From assembly GCA_018816345.1 (NCBI GenBank), contig JAHIWG010000017.1, forward strand, positions 21,536 to 85,535: a stretch of DNA of 64,000 bases. The letters are read 5' to 3'. Origin of the DNA: Spirochaetota bacterium. GTDB taxonomy: Bacteria; Spirochaetota; Spirochaetia; Treponematales; UBA12059. Both the position numbers and the translations under genes were made by a program. Below the pieces are notes generated by a model. That model was not told the origin of the DNA. It did no database searches and saw nothing but the letters and a program-made list of their open reading frames with translations. Shown here piece after piece: positions 34,208 to 43,243 of this stretch (its first letter is position 1; each line of letters opens with the position of its first letter).

Positions 34208-36973
34208 ATGCTCGTTGCCAGCCATGGACGGAAGCGAAGGCGCGTATCGTCTTCCAATAGAGCGATTCTTAGCGCGATTCTTAGCGCGACCGCGATTGCC
34301 TCGGCGATCGTCGCCATAAGCGCCTGCCGATCGCCCATGGAAGGCCGTCCCGCTGTATACGCGGACCTTTCCCTGCGCTTCATCGTCTCGGGGGCGGAGG
34401 GGCTGATGCGCGCCTCCCGGGCTAGCGGCCTCGCCGGGCGCGGCGATACCGCAGGCGCGGCGCCTTCTCCTAGGCTCATCCTCCCCACCGCGTCCGTGCT
34501 CGAGGTGACCTTGATCCCGGAACTTGGCGGCGATTCTATCGTCTCCGCGCCGACGGCCATCGACGCCGGCGCTAGCGAAGTGCCGGTTAGCCTGACGGAG
34601 ATTCCATACGGGACCTATACCGTCAAGGCCGAGGCGAAGACCGGCGCCGGCGCGGTCCTGTTCATGCAAACCGCGACCGGCATCGCCATAGGATCAAATG
34701 CCGTCACCGTCATGCTCAATCTCGTACCGGCGGACGCTACGGCTCTCGATGCGGCCGGCGCGAGCGCCATCGATATACCGTCCCTCGGGGCCGGGGAGTC
34801 GAGGACTTGGTTCCTGGCTCCCGGTGCCGGGTTGCTCGTCGCGCGGTCAGTCTTCTTCTCCGGCCTCGGGCCCGACTCAATGGCGTTCCTGCAATCGGCT
34901 GACGGGAAGTTGGTAGCCCTGTCGCATGGCGCTTCCAGCCGACTTCCGACCATGAGCCTCGGCTCCGGGAACCCGGCGTACCTGACCGTCTATAGCGGTT
35001 CCTCGGCCGTACCCGCCTCCAGGGCCTTCCCGGGACCTGCGATGGTAGCGGTACCGGCGGGAGCGTTCCAGAGGGACGCGACCGCGGCTACGAATATCTC
35101 CCGCGTCAGCGCCTTCTCCATGGCTAGCCTCGAAGTAACGAGGGAACTGTACCTCCGCGCAACCGGCTCTGACCCGAGCGCGGCGATAGGCTCCTCCGGG
35201 ATGAGCGACCCGGTACAACGTTGCAGCTGGTACGGCGCCATCGCGTTCTGTAACGAGTTGAGCTCAATAGAGGGCCTCGAGCCGGTATACTCGATCATCG
35301 GGAGCACAGACCGCGCTAACTGGGGCGCTATCCCGACTAGCAGCGACCCGGACTGGAACTCGGCGATAGCGAATCCCGACGCTAACGGATACCGCCTTCC
35401 CACCGAGATGGAATGGATGTGGGCTGCCATGGGCGCCGCGAGCGACGCGCGGGCCGGGGATGTCGAAGGCGGAATCAATACCGGCGGGTATTCGAAAGGC
35501 TATGGCGGGTGCGTAGAACCCGGAACCGCCATAGACCGAATAGACGACTACGTATGGCATAACGGAAATAGCGGCTCTACGACCCATCCAGCGGGATCGA
35601 AGCTGCCGAACGAGCTAGGCCTCTATGATATGAGCGGGAACGTGCTCGAGTGGTGCTGGGATTTCGGCGGATCGTATCCGAGCGATGAGGTCCTCGACTA
35701 TGCGGGCCCTTCCTATTCCGGCTACCGAGTGACGCGCGGAGGTAGCCGGGCGAACAGCTCCATTAGTTGCGCCGTAGCCTCCCGCCTGATCAATGTCGCG
35801 CCGGAGACGGCGAGCGACTCCGGCATAGGCTTCAGGGTCGTCCGCGAGACTACGCCGACGTACGCTGTCAGGTACGATCCTAACGGGGCGACTAGCGGCT
35901 CCGTGCCCGTCGACTCCAATACCTACTCAGAGGGTAGCGCCGCTACCGTCCTCGCCAATACGGGAACCTTGGTCAAGTCAGGCTCGGCGTTCTCTGGATG
36001 GAATACGCGCCCCGACGGAACGGGCGTCGACTGTATGCCGTATGGCGGTATCGTCGCCGTAGGATCCGCGCCGCTTATACTCTACGCGAAATGGCTTGAC
36101 GATTATTCCTCGGGTAATGTAGGCACCCTAAAGGCGGTACCCGTCGGTAGCTACCAGCGCGACGCGACGGCTACGAACATTACCAGAATACGGCAGGCCT
36201 ACCGGATGAGCGCGACGGAGATCACGCGCGCCCAGTGGACAGCCGTCACAGGATGGGCTGATCCCGTTACAGGATATTCAACTGGGACGGGGGATCCGGT
36301 ACAGAACGTCAACTGGTATCATGCCATCGCCTTCTGCAACAAGCTGAGCCTCAAGGAAGGTTTGACTCCAGTCTACGGCGTCAGCGTGGGCGGCGTTCCC
36401 GTTGATTTCGCTACCTTGACCTTCGCCGCTATCCCTTCCGGAGCTATCAACGCGGATTGGAACGCTGCCTCCGCCGACTGGTCCGCTAACGGGTATCGCC
36501 TACCCACCGAAATGGAATGGGTCTGGGCGGCCATGGGAGCCACGAGCGACGCCAGGAGCGGCGACATCGTGGCGGGTCATAACGCCGGAGGATGGAGCAA
36601 AGGCTACGCTGGCAGCGTGGAATCGGTCTCGGCATATGCCAGCGTCGGGGACTACGCCTGGTACGACCTGAACTGCGTAAACCCGGAGAATAAGACTCAT
36701 CCTGCCGCGAGCAAGATCGTAAATGAGCTCGGCCTCTACGATATGAGCGGAAATGTCTGCGAATGGATGTGGGATCCCTACTACGGCGTACTGCCGACTG
36801 GAATGGTCGATTCGGATAGCGCGGAAGGCCGCGGACTTGGTGCCGTTACCTATCGCGTAAAGAAAGGAGGGAGCTGGAATTATCCGTATGGCTGGTGCGC
36901 GGTCGCGTTCCGGATCAATGAGAGCCCTTGGGCGGTTGGAAGCTCGGTCGGCTTCCGCGTGGTTCGGCGATAG
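34208..36973 (+). CDS. CRSP-type lipoprotein 3 (FGE, InlB repeat, FGE)
   Basis: ATG 34208 follows GGGAG; 921 residues. Lipobox VAISAC with Cys 40, then RSP. The shared domain spans about 45-275. Two FGE/SUMF1 domains (about 278-555 and 635-921) flank an InlB-type repeat (about 558-628, ending LILYAKW). Both FGE domains show GYRLPTEMEWMWAAMGA-like, ELGLYDMSGNV and GFRVVR blocks. The loop that carries two catalytic Cys in true formylglycine-generating enzymes has only one here (RGGSRANSSISCAVAS; KKGGSWNYPYGWCAVA). Enzyme activity is therefore unlikely and a binding role more probable. The sister FGE loops differ strongly from each other. Confidence 0.8.
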   Translation: MLVASHGRKRRRVSSSNRAILSAILSATAIASAIVAISACRSPMEGRPAVYADLSLRFIVSGAEGLMRASRASGLAGRGDTAGAAPSPRLILPTASVLEVTLIPELGGDSIVSAPTAIDAGASEVPVSLTEIPYGTYTVKAEAKTGAGAVLFMQTATGIAIGSNAVTVMLNLVPADATALDAAGASAIDIPSLGAGESRTWFLAPGAGLLVARSVFFSGLGPDSMAFLQSADGKLVALSHGASSRLPTMSLGSGNPAYLTVYSGSSAVPASRAFPGPAMVAVPAGAFQRDATAATNISRVSAFSMASLEVTRELYLRATGSDPSAAIGSSGMSDPVQRCSWYGAIAFCNELSSIEGLEPVYSIIGSTDRANWGAIPTSSDPDWNSAIANPDANGYRLPTEMEWMWAAMGAASDARAGDVEGGINTGGYSKGYGGCVEPGTAIDRIDDYVWHNGNSGSTTHPAGSKLPNELGLYDMSGNVLEWCWDFGGSYPSDEVLDYAGPSYSGYRVTRGGSRANSSISCAVASRLINVAPETASDSGIGFRVVRETTPTYAVRYDPNGATSGSVPVDSNTYSEGSAATVLANTGTLVKSGSAFSGWNTRPDGTGVDCMPYGGIVAVGSAPLILYAKWLDDYSSGNVGTLKAVPVGSYQRDATATNITRIRQAYRMSATEITRAQWTAVTGWADPVTGYSTGTGDPVQNVNWYHAIAFCNKLSLKEGLTPVYGVSVGGVPVDFATLTFAAIPSGAINADWNAASADWSANGYRLPTEMEWVWAAMGATSDARSGDIVAGHNAGGWSKGYAGSVESVSAYASVGDYAWYDLNCVNPENKTHPAASKIVNELGLYDMSGNVCEWMWDPYYGVLPTGMVDSDSAEGRGLGAVTYRVKKGGSWNYPYGWCAVAFRINESPWAVGSSVGFRVVRR

Positions 36974-37298
36974 TCAGGAAAATACGATGTCAATGCTCGG
37001 GGAACGAGGATTTATTGCGCCTCAATACCCTTCAGGATAAGTTACGGAGTTTTTCAGCCTGGAAATCGTCGCTGTATCAGTACGGTTTCGATACGGAATA
37101 GTATTGTTTCCGATACCGTAACAGTACTGATTCTAACAAGAAACAGTATTGATTCCGGATGGAAACCTTACCGATTATCGACGTTTTTCTAGTCTAGAAA
37201 TGCCTCCTATCCGCGCCGTCGTTCCTATTTTTGCATCAATCCACGGAAAGGACTATCATAAACCTAGGTCTTATCTATGAATCACTCGGAGGTTAACG
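36974..37298 (+). other. 325-bp low-GC spacer upstream of blc
   Basis: AT-richer than its surroundings. The middle (37079-37155) holds the four-copy repeat array. The remainder has no recognisable gene. A GGAGG ribosome-binding site stands just before ATG 37299. Any -10 box for blc is ambiguous. Confidence 0.6.
37079..37160 (+). repeat. Four tandem 22-bp repeats, candidate operator array of blc
   Basis: The core GTA-Y-N-G-W-TTC occurs at 37080, 37101, 37124 and 37146, i.e. at 21, 23 and 22 bp spacing or two helical turns. Successive units form imperfect palindromes such as GTATTGTTTCCG with its near-complement CGGAAACAATAC. The core equals the first ten bases of the lipoprotein promoter element (GTATTGATTC at 37146 and 37916 are identical), so the same protein may bind both. 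Confidence 0.65.
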
Positions 37299-37856
37299 AT
37301 GCGTACGGCTTCAGTGATAAAGGCAATCGCCCTAGCAAGCGTCGTTTTCGCGCTTTTGGCCGCGTGCGCGTCCGTTCCGAGCGGCCTTGAGCCGCTCGAT
37401 ACGGTGCCCGTCGTCGACCCCGACCGCTACCTCGGCCGCTGGTACGAGGTAGCCCGTTTCCAGCACTCGTTCGAGAGGACCCTCGTAGGGGCTACGGCCG
37501 AGTACTCCCTCAACGCGGACGGCACTATAGCCGTGCTCAATTCGGGCTTTAAGAAGACCCTCGACGGCCCGTATACCTCGGTCAAGGCCGTGGCCCGTAT
37601 CCCCGACGCAGACGCGCCCGGGCGGCTCAAGGTAAAGTTCTTCGGGCTCTTCGAGGCCGACTACCTGATATTCGGACTGGATAGCGAAGCCTATGCCTGG
37701 GCCCTGGTCGGCAACGATAGCCGCGACTACCTGTGGTTCCTGTCACGGACGCCTACCGTCGGCGACGACCTCCTCGATCGTATGAAGGCCTTAGCCGTCG
37801 CCCAAGGTTACGATCTTTCCGGCCTCTACCTCGTGCCTCAGAAGGAGCGGGAGTAA
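37299..37856 (+). CDS. blc: Bacterial lipocalin lipoprotein (Blc family)
   Basis: ATG 37299 follows GGAGG; 185 residues. Lipobox LLAAC with Cys 23. The lipocalin signature is DPDRYLGRWYEVARFQHSFE (GxWY), with the second conserved strand in ADYLIFGLDSEAYAWALVGN and the third in YLWFLSRTP. Blc proteins sit in the outer membrane and bind lysophospholipids or fatty acids during envelope stress. It lies between lipoproteins 3 and 4 with its own repeat array. A truncated second copy occurs at 41165-41434, so blc was duplicated together with a lipoprotein. Confidence 0.9.
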   Translation: MRTASVIKAIALASVVFALLAACASVPSGLEPLDTVPVVDPDRYLGRWYEVARFQHSFERTLVGATAEYSLNADGTIAVLNSGFKKTLDGPYTSVKAVARIPDADAPGRLKVKFFGLFEADYLIFGLDSEAYAWALVGNDSRDYLWFLSRTPTVGDDLLDRMKALAVAQGYDLSGLYLVPQKERE

Positions 37857-37915
37857 GACCTGGCCTTCAAGATGCTACCGAATCGTTGGCTAAAGCGGCT
37901 CTTCTCCTAAACGAC

Positions 37916-37965
37916 GTATTGATTCGCTGAAATAGGACGCCGCTTAGTGGTATTTAGTATATAGA
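37916..37965 (+). promoter_or_regulatory. Lipoprotein-array promoter, copy 4
   Basis: The element at 37916-37939 differs from copy 1 at only five of 24 positions. Exactly 20 bp later is TATAGA (37960-37965). The start codon of lipoprotein 4 is at 37998. Confidence 0.7.
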
Positions 37966-37997
37966 GATGGACAGTTTTCCAAATATTGGAGAGGTCC

Positions 37998-40391
37998 ATG
38001 CCCGCCACCAAGCATCCTGTCGCTACGGAATTCATAGCTTTACTTAGCTATAAGTCCATGCTTATCATGATTTTAATAGCCTCGCTAGTAGGGTTAGGCG
38101 CTTGCCGATCGCCCGTGAGCGGGGTGGTAGGCAATAAAGCGGACCTATCCCTTAGTTTCATAGTCTCGGGCGCGGATCGCCTCGCGCGCTCCGCAGCCGC
38201 GGCTGCCGGCGCCGGGCCGGCCGGCGCCTCGCCGCGACTCCTCCTCCCCACGGCCGCGAGCCTCGAGGTCACCCTTTCGCCAGAGTCTGGCGGAACGGCG
38301 ATAGCCGCCGATCCGGTCCAAATAGCCGTCGGCGCGGATACCGTGCCGGTCAGTCTCAGCGACGTACCGTACGGGACTTATACCATCAGGGCCGAGGCTA
38401 AGGACGGCTCGGGCGTCGTCCGCTTCACCCAGACCTCGTCGCTCAGCGTGGGAGACCCCGCGCTGAGCTCTACCCTCAACCTGGTGCCGACCGGGCAGGC
38501 CGGCGCTCCCATCGAGGCGACCACGCTGCACGATATAGACATAGCCGAGCTGCCCTCAGGCGAAGCCAGGACTTGGCTCGTGGCGCCGGGTTCGAGGCTC
38601 CTCGCCGCGCGCTCCATATTCCTATCGGGGCTCGGTAGCGAGGTGCGCGTCTATCTCCAGGCCTCCGACGGAACCCTGGTCTCGGATACCCTGGGTACTG
38701 TCACCTGCCTGTCAACCGTTAGCGTTCCCGTAGGCGAGCCGGCCTACCTGACCGTCTATAACGGCGCCGCCGGCGCTCAGCCAGCCTCCCGCGCCTTCCC
38801 AGGGCCGGCGATGGTCGAGGTTCCCGCCGGCGCTTTCCAGCGCGACGCGGCCTCCGCCGACAACGTATCGCACGTAAGCGCCTTCTCCATGGCAGACCTC
38901 GAGGTCACGCGGGAACTGTACCTGGCGGTGATGGGGGAGGATCCGAGCGCGAAAGCCTATTCCTCGGGTACCTCGGATCCGGTTCAGTATGTCAACTGGT
39001 ACCATGCCATCGCCTTCTGTAACAAGCTGAGCCTCATGGAGGGCCTAACGCCCGTATATACCGTAACCGTAGGTGGCTCTCCGTTGAACTGGGCGGCTAC
39101 GGTCACCATCCCGGCTGTTAACGACGTGGATTGGAACAGCGCCGTCGCCGACCAGACCGCGAACGGGTATCGCCTGCCCACCGAGATGGAGTGGATGTGG
39201 TCGGCGATGGGGGCGACGCGCGATTCCCGGCTCGGGGACATCGTCGACGGCATTAACAGGAATGGCCGTACGAAGGGGTACGGCGGTAGCATCGAGGCGA
39301 ATGACGGTACCGTCCAGATAGGTTCGTTTGCCTGGCACCAAGCAAATAGCGAGAACAAGACGCATCCAGCGGGCTCGAGGCAACCGAATGAACTGACCCT
39401 GTATGACCTGAGCGGTAACGTCCGGGAGTGGCTCTGGGACTGGTACGCGCCGAGCTACCCAGCAGGCGCCATAATAGATTACCAAGGCGCGGCTTCCAGC
39501 GAACAGCGCGTCTATCGAGGAGGCGGCTTCACCGACGGCGTGGTCCCCTGTTCCATCAACAGCCAGAACAACACGTATCCTCATGAACGTTTCGGTCAGC
39601 TAGGTTTCAGGGTAGCGCGCGGCGTCCTGCCGACCTTCGCTATCGCCTACCACGCCAACGGAGCGACGAGCGGGACCGTGCCGGCCGCGACTATATACCT
39701 TTCTTCAGGTCAAGTCTCGATCGCCCTCGCTAATACCGGTAGCCTCAAGGGCGCATTCATCCACTCAAGCGTTTATCAACAGTTTGACGGATGGAACACA
39801 AAGGCCGACGGCACCGGTACGATGAATGTTCCCGGAGACTCGATACTCGTCTCCTCGGATATCAACCTGTTCGCCCGCTATACGTCCGTTGGGTGCCAGG
39901 GGCCGGCAGGCGGCCTGATATTCTACGATCGTGGTTCCTATACCGTTGGCGACCCGTACGGCGATTGGCGATATATGGAGGCCGCGCCGCAATCGGGAGA
40001 GACTAGCGTGGGCTGGGGACCTTCCGTTGCGGTGAGCGGAACGAGCTCGGCAATGGGCGATGGGCTAGCCAATACGGCGGTAGCGGTCGCCTGGCTGTCC
40101 ACGCAAGGCAGTACCGGCATGTCGGCGCAGTACTGCGACGCCTATACCTACGATGGGTGCAGCGACTGGTTCTTACCCTCGAAGGACGAGCTTTACGAAA
40201 TGTATTCCGGCCTACATCTAAACGGCCTCGGCGGTTTCTCTGATACCTAGGGAAACGATATGTACTGGTGCTCTACAGCGTATGAGTTGGACACCAGCCA
40301 GGCGTATTTCCTTTACTTCCAAGCTGGGAACTGGAACTATCAGAACAAGACGAGCGCAGGGCCCAGGACGAGGCCCGCGAGGCGTTTTTAA
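37998..40391 (+). CDS. CRSP-type lipoprotein 4 (FGE, InlB repeat, DUF1566) with in-frame TAG
   Basis: ATG 37998 follows GGAGAGG. Lipobox LGAC with Cys 36, then RSP. The shared domain spans about 40-268, the FGE/SUMF1 domain about 270-540 (LEVTRELYLAVMGEDPSAKA, VNWYHAIAFCNKLSLMEGLT, GYRLPTEMEWMWSAMGATRD, TLYDLSGNVREW, GFRVARG), an InlB-type repeat about 545-628 and DUF1566 from about 635. The frame meets TAG at 40248-40250 after 750 residues but stays open for 46 more codons to TAA 40389-40391. That continuation is a correct DUF1566 end (YWCSTAYELDTSQAYFLYFQ, then TRPARRF). The stop removes the last DUF1566 strands. It may be a recent mutation or a read error. Confidence 0.75.
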
Positions 40392-40553
40392 ATAAGGGTC
40401 TCCTTGAGGAAATATGTATATAAGAAAACTACGGAGGCGTCGCTTCCGGCGCATTCGCGGAAGCTGTGGCCGGGCCTCGCCGTCGCTAGCCTATCCCGGC
40501 GACGTGCTTATCATTTGCATGCTGTAGTAATCACTACGAAGAACGAGATTAAA

Positions 40554-41160
40554 ATGATTATTAAAAGATTAAGTCGTATCGCTGTGCTGGCGCTGGCAAT
40601 CATGATTGTTACATCATGCTCTAATACGCTCGGCTACTCAGCGTCTCAGGGGGCGAAGAGCGCACTTCACTCGGTCGCGCCGCTATCGGGGATAGGGCTG
40701 AGTTCGGTAACCCTGTCGTCGGTATCCGCAGCCGAGACGACCGCGTTTGTGGCATCCGTCTCGGCATTGATCGACTCGGTGACAATAACCGCGATCGCGG
40801 CCGATGGGCGCGCGAGAGAAAACGACCCGATAACCTTGAGCGAGATTGCCGTCGGTAGCCCGAGGACGGCTACCAGTACTGTTACAGCTCAGGACGGTAC
40901 CGCTATGGACTATAGCGTTACGATCTCGAGAGAGGTCCCTATAGTTCCTAAGGAGCACCGCGTAGGCTATGGCGCGAACGGAACCACTTCAGGCGACGTT
41001 CCGGTTAGTCAGGCTAGTAAGGACGGAGCGCATTTTAAGCGATTGGAATACCGCGGCCGACGGCAACGGTTTTCGATACCCAGAAGGCGCGAGGTACGAA
41101 GCAGATGCCGATCTGGCCTTTTCGCTCGCTGGATAGGCCAAGCGCCCGAGGTGATTGCGG
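40554..41160 (+). pseudogene. Broken lipoprotein (cadherin-like/DUF5018-type domain and InlB-type repeat)
   Basis: ATG 40554 starts a lipoprotein signal (IAVLALAIMIVTSC, Cys 22, then SN rather than RSP). A beta-sandwich resembling DUF5018/cadherin-like domains follows (DSVTITAIAADG, ATSTVTAQDGTAMDYSVTIS), then an InlB-type repeat (HRVGYGANGTTSGDVPVSQA). The frame is then lost: the expected W-N-T-A-A-D-G-N-G-F-R-Y-P-E-G block appears in another frame at about 41047-41090 and stops at 41133. The remains run directly into the truncated lipocalin. Codon use is less GC-rich than the neighbours. Confidence 0.6.
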
Positions 41161-41164
41161 AAAA

Positions 41165-41434
41165 GGATTATGCATACCGGACCCGAACGCGCCGGGGCGG
41201 CTCAAGGTCAAGTTCTTCGGGCTCTTCGAGGCCGACTACCTGATTTTCGGACTGGACGCCGATACCTACTCCTGGGCACTGGTCGGCAACGATAGCCGCG
41301 GCTACCTATGGTTCCTCTCCAGGACCCCGGCGGTCGACGAGGCCCTGCTAGAGCGCATGAAGGCCATGGCCGCCGCCCAGGGCTACGACCTGTCCGGGCT
41401 GTATCGCGTGCCGCAGAAGGAGCGTAAGCAGTAG
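41165..41434 (+). pseudogene. 5'-truncated second lipocalin copy
   Basis: From about 41174 (I-P-D-P-N-A-P-G-R-L) to TAG 41432-41434 the sequence encodes the C-terminal half of blc: KVKFFGLFEADYLIFGLDAD, ALVGNDSRGYLWFLSRTP, AAAQGYDLSGLYRVPQKERK. It aligns with residues about 103-185 of the intact protein with few changes. Signal peptide and GxWY strand are missing, so no functional lipocalin can be made. Purifying-type differences suggest it was once a functional gene. Confidence 0.8.
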
Positions 41435-41545
41435 CCGGCTACCTCGTAGCCTCGCGCGAATGCGTGCTTCTTGTCGAGCTGTTTCCCCGATACTGTGATA
41501 CTATCGAACTCAGTCTCTCTCCCCAGGCGTCTCGGAGGTTCCCCT

Positions 41546-43105
41546 ATGTTCAAAAAAAACCGTCTCGCTATAGCCGCCATAGCGGCGATAGCTATCCTCC
41601 TAGCTGGCGCCTGCCGTTCGCCTGTCGAAACGAGCGCGACCAGGGCCGACTTTACGCTTAGCTTCATAATAAGCGGCAGGAGCCTAGTGGCGCGGGACCC
41701 GGTCGCCGACTCTGGCGATAAGGCGCGGTTGTTGCTTCCCACGGCCCGGACGCTGACCGTGACCCTAGTGCCCGACGTCGAATCCGTCGATTCGCGGATG
41801 ACGACGAAGACCGTCAGCCTTGACGGCACCGCCGGTACCGCGCTCGTCCCTTTTACCGACATTACCTTAGGGCAGTATACAGTAAAGGCCGATGCGACCG
41901 ACGCGGCCGGGGTCGTCTTGTTTACGCAAACCTCGCCCTTGACGGTTGCCGAGGCGAGCGCGAGCGCTACGCTCAACCTCGTGCCGACGAACCCCGCCGG
42001 CCTGCCCTCGCTCGCCGAAGAGACCGCGACATTCGACCTCGAGGCGGCATCGTCGGTTACCTACGTCGTTCCCGTCGGTTCGCCCTTCTTCGCCGGTACC
42101 CGCGGGCTCGTCTCCGCGGGCGGGGCTAATATCAGCTTCTACGTCCAGGGCATGGACGGACGTTCTATCGAATCCGGCCCCGTCTCCGCTCCGGGCGTGG
42201 CGAACTCCATACCCACCGATGCCGATCTATACTTCACACTATATAACGAGGAGCCTTACAGGCTCACTGGTATCAGCTACCAGGTCGCCCATTCAGTGAC
42301 CTATGTCCCGGGTACGGCGACCGGAGGTATAGCCCCGATCGATTCGACGGCGTATCTCGCCGGCTCTCAGCTTAGCGTCAAGTATAGCACCGGCAATATA
42401 CAAGGAGCCCCGATCCGCGACGGTATCACCGAGCGCCTGGACTGGAATACGCTATCTGACGGTACGGGAACGACCTATGCCTATGGACAGATCATCTCCA
42501 TGGGAAGCGAGAACGTCACGCTCTACCCGAAGTGGACTACTACGGCCGCTCCCGCTACCGATCCCGTCCTGGGGAAGATCGGCCCGGCGGGCGGCGTGGT
42601 GTTTTATGAGAACCCTAGCTATATTACCGATGGCTGGCGATACCTAGAAGCCGCTCCGACCAATCAAGCGTATATCCACGATGATCCCAATAGCATCGTG
42701 CCTTGGAGCAATGTTACCGACGCCTCGGTATCGACGACGGGAACGGCTATAGGTACCGGCAAGGCGAACACGGCGGCCATGGTCGGCCAAGCCGGCTATT
42801 CCAGCGCCTCGCCCAACGCCGCGTCGGTATGCGACGGTCTGTCGATCATCAACGACGGTACGACCTTCGACGATTGGTTCCTGCCTTCGAGCGATGAGCT
42901 GCAAGTTATAGCGGCTAACGTCGTAGCCTTAAATCTGAACGGGAGCGGGACGCATAAGATGGACTGGGATTACTGGTCGTCGTCCGAGATCAGCCCGACG
43001 GATGCTAACGGCTACTACGTCAATTGCTACAGCCCCTGGAACAATACTCTGAACATGAGGACGAAGTCGATGAGCCTTAACGTCCGCGCCGTCCGCTCCT
43101 TCTAG
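41546..43105 (+). CDS. CRSP-type lipoprotein 5 (InlB repeat, DUF1566)
   Basis: ATG 41546 follows GGAGG (41534-41538); 519 residues. Signal peptide MFKKNRLAIAAIAAIAILLA with lipid Cys 23 followed by RSP. The shared domain spans about 28-225 (ARLLLPTARTLTVTLVPDVE, ITLGQYTVKADATDAAGVVL, PSFFAGTRG-like strand). An InlB-type repeat (about 230-325, ENVTLYPKWTTTA) and a complete DUF1566/Lcl domain (about 335-519: GKIGPAGGVVFYENPS, FDDWFLPSSDELQVIA, DYWSSSEISPTDANGYYVNC, NVRAVRSF) follow. It is the closest relative of the middle part of lipoprotein 2. The upstream promoter element is absent or strongly degenerate here. Confidence 0.8.
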   Translation: MFKKNRLAIAAIAAIAILLAGACRSPVETSATRADFTLSFIISGRSLVARDPVADSGDKARLLLPTARTLTVTLVPDVESVDSRMTTKTVSLDGTAGTALVPFTDITLGQYTVKADATDAAGVVLFTQTSPLTVAEASASATLNLVPTNPAGLPSLAEETATFDLEAASSVTYVVPVGSPFFAGTRGLVSAGGANISFYVQGMDGRSIESGPVSAPGVANSIPTDADLYFTLYNEEPYRLTGISYQVAHSVTYVPGTATGGIAPIDSTAYLAGSQLSVKYSTGNIQGAPIRDGITERLDWNTLSDGTGTTYAYGQIISMGSENVTLYPKWTTTAAPATDPVLGKIGPAGGVVFYENPSYITDGWRYLEAAPTNQAYIHDDPNSIVPWSNVTDASVSTTGTAIGTGKANTAAMVGQAGYSSASPNAASVCDGLSIINDGTTFDDWFLPSSDELQVIAANVVALNLNGSGTHKMDWDYWSSSEISPTDANGYYVNCYSPWNNTLNMRTKSMSLNVRAVRSF

Positions 43106-43243
43106 TGGCTTGCTGGAGCATGATAGCCCGTCGCCGGCGCGCGCTCGAGAAGATCCGCGTTGGCGCTAGCGTTAGTCGACGGCTTCGGAATATTACGATA
43201 TAAATAGCGACTAAACAGGATGGACGGGATTAGGGGGTAAGGC

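Noticed and set aside
34208-36973. Calling lipoprotein 3 a formylglycine-generating enzyme
   Set aside because: Only one Cys is present at the catalytic loop of each domain, and no sulfatase gene is nearby.
40404-40553. N-terminal extension of the broken lipoprotein
   Set aside because: The upstream codons give no signal sequence; ATG 40554 begins a normal lipoprotein signal peptide.
41430-41520. Fifth copy of the lipoprotein promoter element before lipoprotein 5
   Set aside because: GAA at 41458 and GATACT at 41489 are roughly placed, but GGACG and the left half are absent.
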